Part shown: one piece after another, positions 62,701 through 64,000 of the stretch
How the letters are laid out: every line of letters starts with the position of its first letter
Position numbering within the stretch: position 1 is the first letter of the stretch
NCBI GenBank assembly: GCA_963816975.1
Contig: CAWFMD010000005.1
Location: 1 to 64,000, forward strand
Origin: DASRIA01 sp963816975
Lineage (GTDB): Bacteria; Actinomycetota; Thermoleophilia; Solirubrobacterales; JBBDJG01
Direction: 5' to 3'
DNA: 64,000 nucleotides
The notes under the pieces: generated by a model
Seen by the model: the letters and a program-made list of their open reading frames with translations, nothing else
The model's database searches: none
Told to the model about the DNA's origin: nothing
Translations under genes and position numbers: made by a program

Positions 62701-64000
62701 TGGCTCGCCTGCTCGACCACATCGACGGGCCAGACGATCTGAAGGAGCTCGCAGAGGACGAGCTCCAGCAGCTCGCCCAGGAGGTCCGCGACTACATCAT
62801 CGACACGGTCGGCGAGATCGGCGGGCACTTCGGCGCGAACCTCGGCACGTGCGAGCTGGCCGTCGCCCTGCACAGCCTGCTCGAGTCGCCGCGCGACAAG
62901 ATCCTGTGGGACGTCGGCCACCAGGCCTACCCGCACAAGGTGCTCACCGGCCGCCGCGCGGGGCTGCCCACGATCCGCCAGTACGGCGGGCTCGCGCCGT
63001 TCTGCTCGCGCGAGGAGTCGCCCCACGACATCATGGGGGCCGGGCACGCCTCGACCGCCGCGAGCTACGCGGTCGGCATCAAGGAGGCGATGCGCAAGCG
63101 CCGTGAGCTGGGGATCACCGGCGATGGCGACGAGCCCGAGGGGCGCGTGGTCGCCGTCGTGGGCGACGGCGCGATGACCGGCGGGGTGAACTTCGAGGCG
63201 CTGCTGAACGCGGGCGGGCTGGAGACGCCGGTCGTGATCGTGCTGAACGACAACGGCATGTCGATCTCGCCGAACGTCGGCGCTCTCTCGCGTTACTTCA
63301 ACCGGCTGCGCCTGAACCCGCGCGGCTGGCAGGCCCGCGAGGCGGTCGAGGCCGGCCTCACGCGGCTGCCGGCCGGCATCGGTGGGCGGATCGAGCGGCT
63401 CGGCCCGCAGCTGAAGGAGTCGATCAAGGCCTTCTGGGCGCCCGGCCTGTTCTTCGAGGAGCTGGGCCTGGCCTACGTCGGCGTGATCGACGGACACGAC
63501 GTGAAGGCGCTGCGCAGCGCCCTGAGCCAGGCGCTGGGTGCCAACAGGCCTGTCGTCGTGCACATCAAGACCGTGAAGGGCAAAGGCTTCGCGCCGGCCG
63601 AGGACGGCGGCCTGGAGGGCATGGAGAAGTGGCACGCGGCAAAGCCCAAGAGCGTTGAGAAAGGGGGTCGCCTCGTTGTCGGCGAGGCTCCCGCGACGAA
63701 GGGATCGGTGAAGCCCCCGGCTGCGCCGCAGTACACCGAGGTCTTCGGCCAGGCTCTGGTCGAAGAGGCGCGCCGCGACCCGCGCGTGATCGGCATCACC
63801 GCCGCGATGGCCGGGGGCACGGGGCTGTCGGAGCTGGCGCGCGAGCTGCCCGACCACTACTACGACGTCGGCATCGCCGAGCAGCACGCGGTGCTGTTCG
63901 CGGCCGGCCTGGCGCTCGAGGGCATGAAGCCGGTGTGCGCGATCTACTCGACCTTCCTGCAACGCGCGTACGACCAGATCATCCACGACGTCTGCCTGCA
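62700..64000 (+). CDS. dxs: 1-Deoxy-D-xylulose-5-phosphate synthase, N-terminal part
   Basis: GTG start at 62700; the gene runs off the end of the window after about 433 codons. Motifs are GEIGGHFGANLGTCELAVAL, DVGHQAYPHKVLTGR, GAGHASTAASYAVGI, the thiamine-diphosphate site VVGDGAMTGGVNFEAL with VLNDNGMSISPNVG, and the transketolase-like FGQALVEEARRDPRV and YDVGIAEQHAVLFAAGLAL. First step of the MEP isoprenoid pathway, next to ispA. Confidence 0.96.
   Translation, partial: MARLLDHIDGPDDLKELAEDELQQLAQEVRDYIIDTVGEIGGHFGANLGTCELAVALHSLLESPRDKILWDVGHQAYPHKVLTGRRAGLPTIRQYGGLAPFCSREESPHDIMGAGHASTAASYAVGIKEAMRKRRELGITGDGDEPEGRVVAVVGDGAMTGGVNFEALLNAGGLETPVVIVLNDNGMSISPNVGALSRYFNRLRLNPRGWQAREAVEAGLTRLPAGIGGRIERLGPQLKESIKAFWAPGLFFEELGLAYVGVIDGHDVKALRSALSQALGANRPVVVHIKTVKGKGFAPAEDGGLEGMEKWHAAKPKSVEKGGRLVVGEAPATKGSVKPPAAPQYTEVFGQALVEEARRDPRVIGITAAMAGGTGLSELARELPDHYYDVGIAEQHAVLFAAGLALEGMKPVCAIYSTFLQRAYDQIIHDVCL

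Overview
The window is 64 kb of very GC-rich DNA with GTG and TTG starts, ATGA/GTGA stop-start overlaps and actinobacterial gene families. An aro-efp-nusB block, 6S RNA beside aspS, type IV pilus (T4P) genes inside the aro locus and the secreted beta-helix and propeller families suggest a deep-branching actinobacterium, most like Thermoleophilia (Solirubrobacterales relatives). That placement is inference from gene content and style, not from a marker search.

Layout. 1-9.1 kb: the end of a membrane pyrophosphatase, a secreted alpha/beta hydrolase, then an ion-transport block of two tandem APC permeases with C-terminal USP domains, two RCK/TrkA proteins, a lipoprotein and a CPA-type cation/proton antiporter. 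9.1-9.8 kb: an HNH endonuclease divergent from tRNA-Gln(CTG). 9.8-23.4 kb: two ABC exporter half-transporters, a TolB-like propeller protein, a GT-like membrane protein, several small membrane proteins and lipoproteins, a secreted beta-helix protein, a UvrD/Rep helicase and an enoyl-CoA hydratase. Six of these genes carry frameshifts although homology runs on across each break, so base-level errors look more likely than true decay. 23.4-29.1 kb: tRNA-Met, an NTF2-like protein, glutamate formimidoyltransferase, an MBL hydrolase, hisS and aspS. 29.1-36.3 kb: 6S RNA, a thioredoxin-fold-like membrane protein, an IscU-like/MnmA fusion, alaS, ruvX, mltG and aroE, mostly with stop-start overlaps.

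36.3-55.5 kb is a T4P locus: pilB-pilT-pilC, then an interposed secreted module (a propeller protein built on 165-bp repeats, and three tandem beta-solenoid proteins each with its own promoter and hairpin terminator), three minor-pilin-like genes on the minus strand, and pilA-pilA2-pilD-pilM-pilN-pilO plus a PilP-position protein. Three sigma28/FliA-like promoter motifs lie before pilA, pilA2 and pilM. 55.6-64 kb: aroC, a fused aroK-aroB, aroQ, pepQ, a DUF4383 protein, efp, nusB, an xseB-like gene, ispA and the first part of dxs.

How it works together: the T4P block interrupts a chorismate-pathway series (aroE on one side, aroC-aroKB-aroQ on the other). The most unusual material is the secreted beta-solenoid/propeller module inside the pilus locus, the IscU-MnmA fusion, and the APC-USP plus RCK transport cluster.
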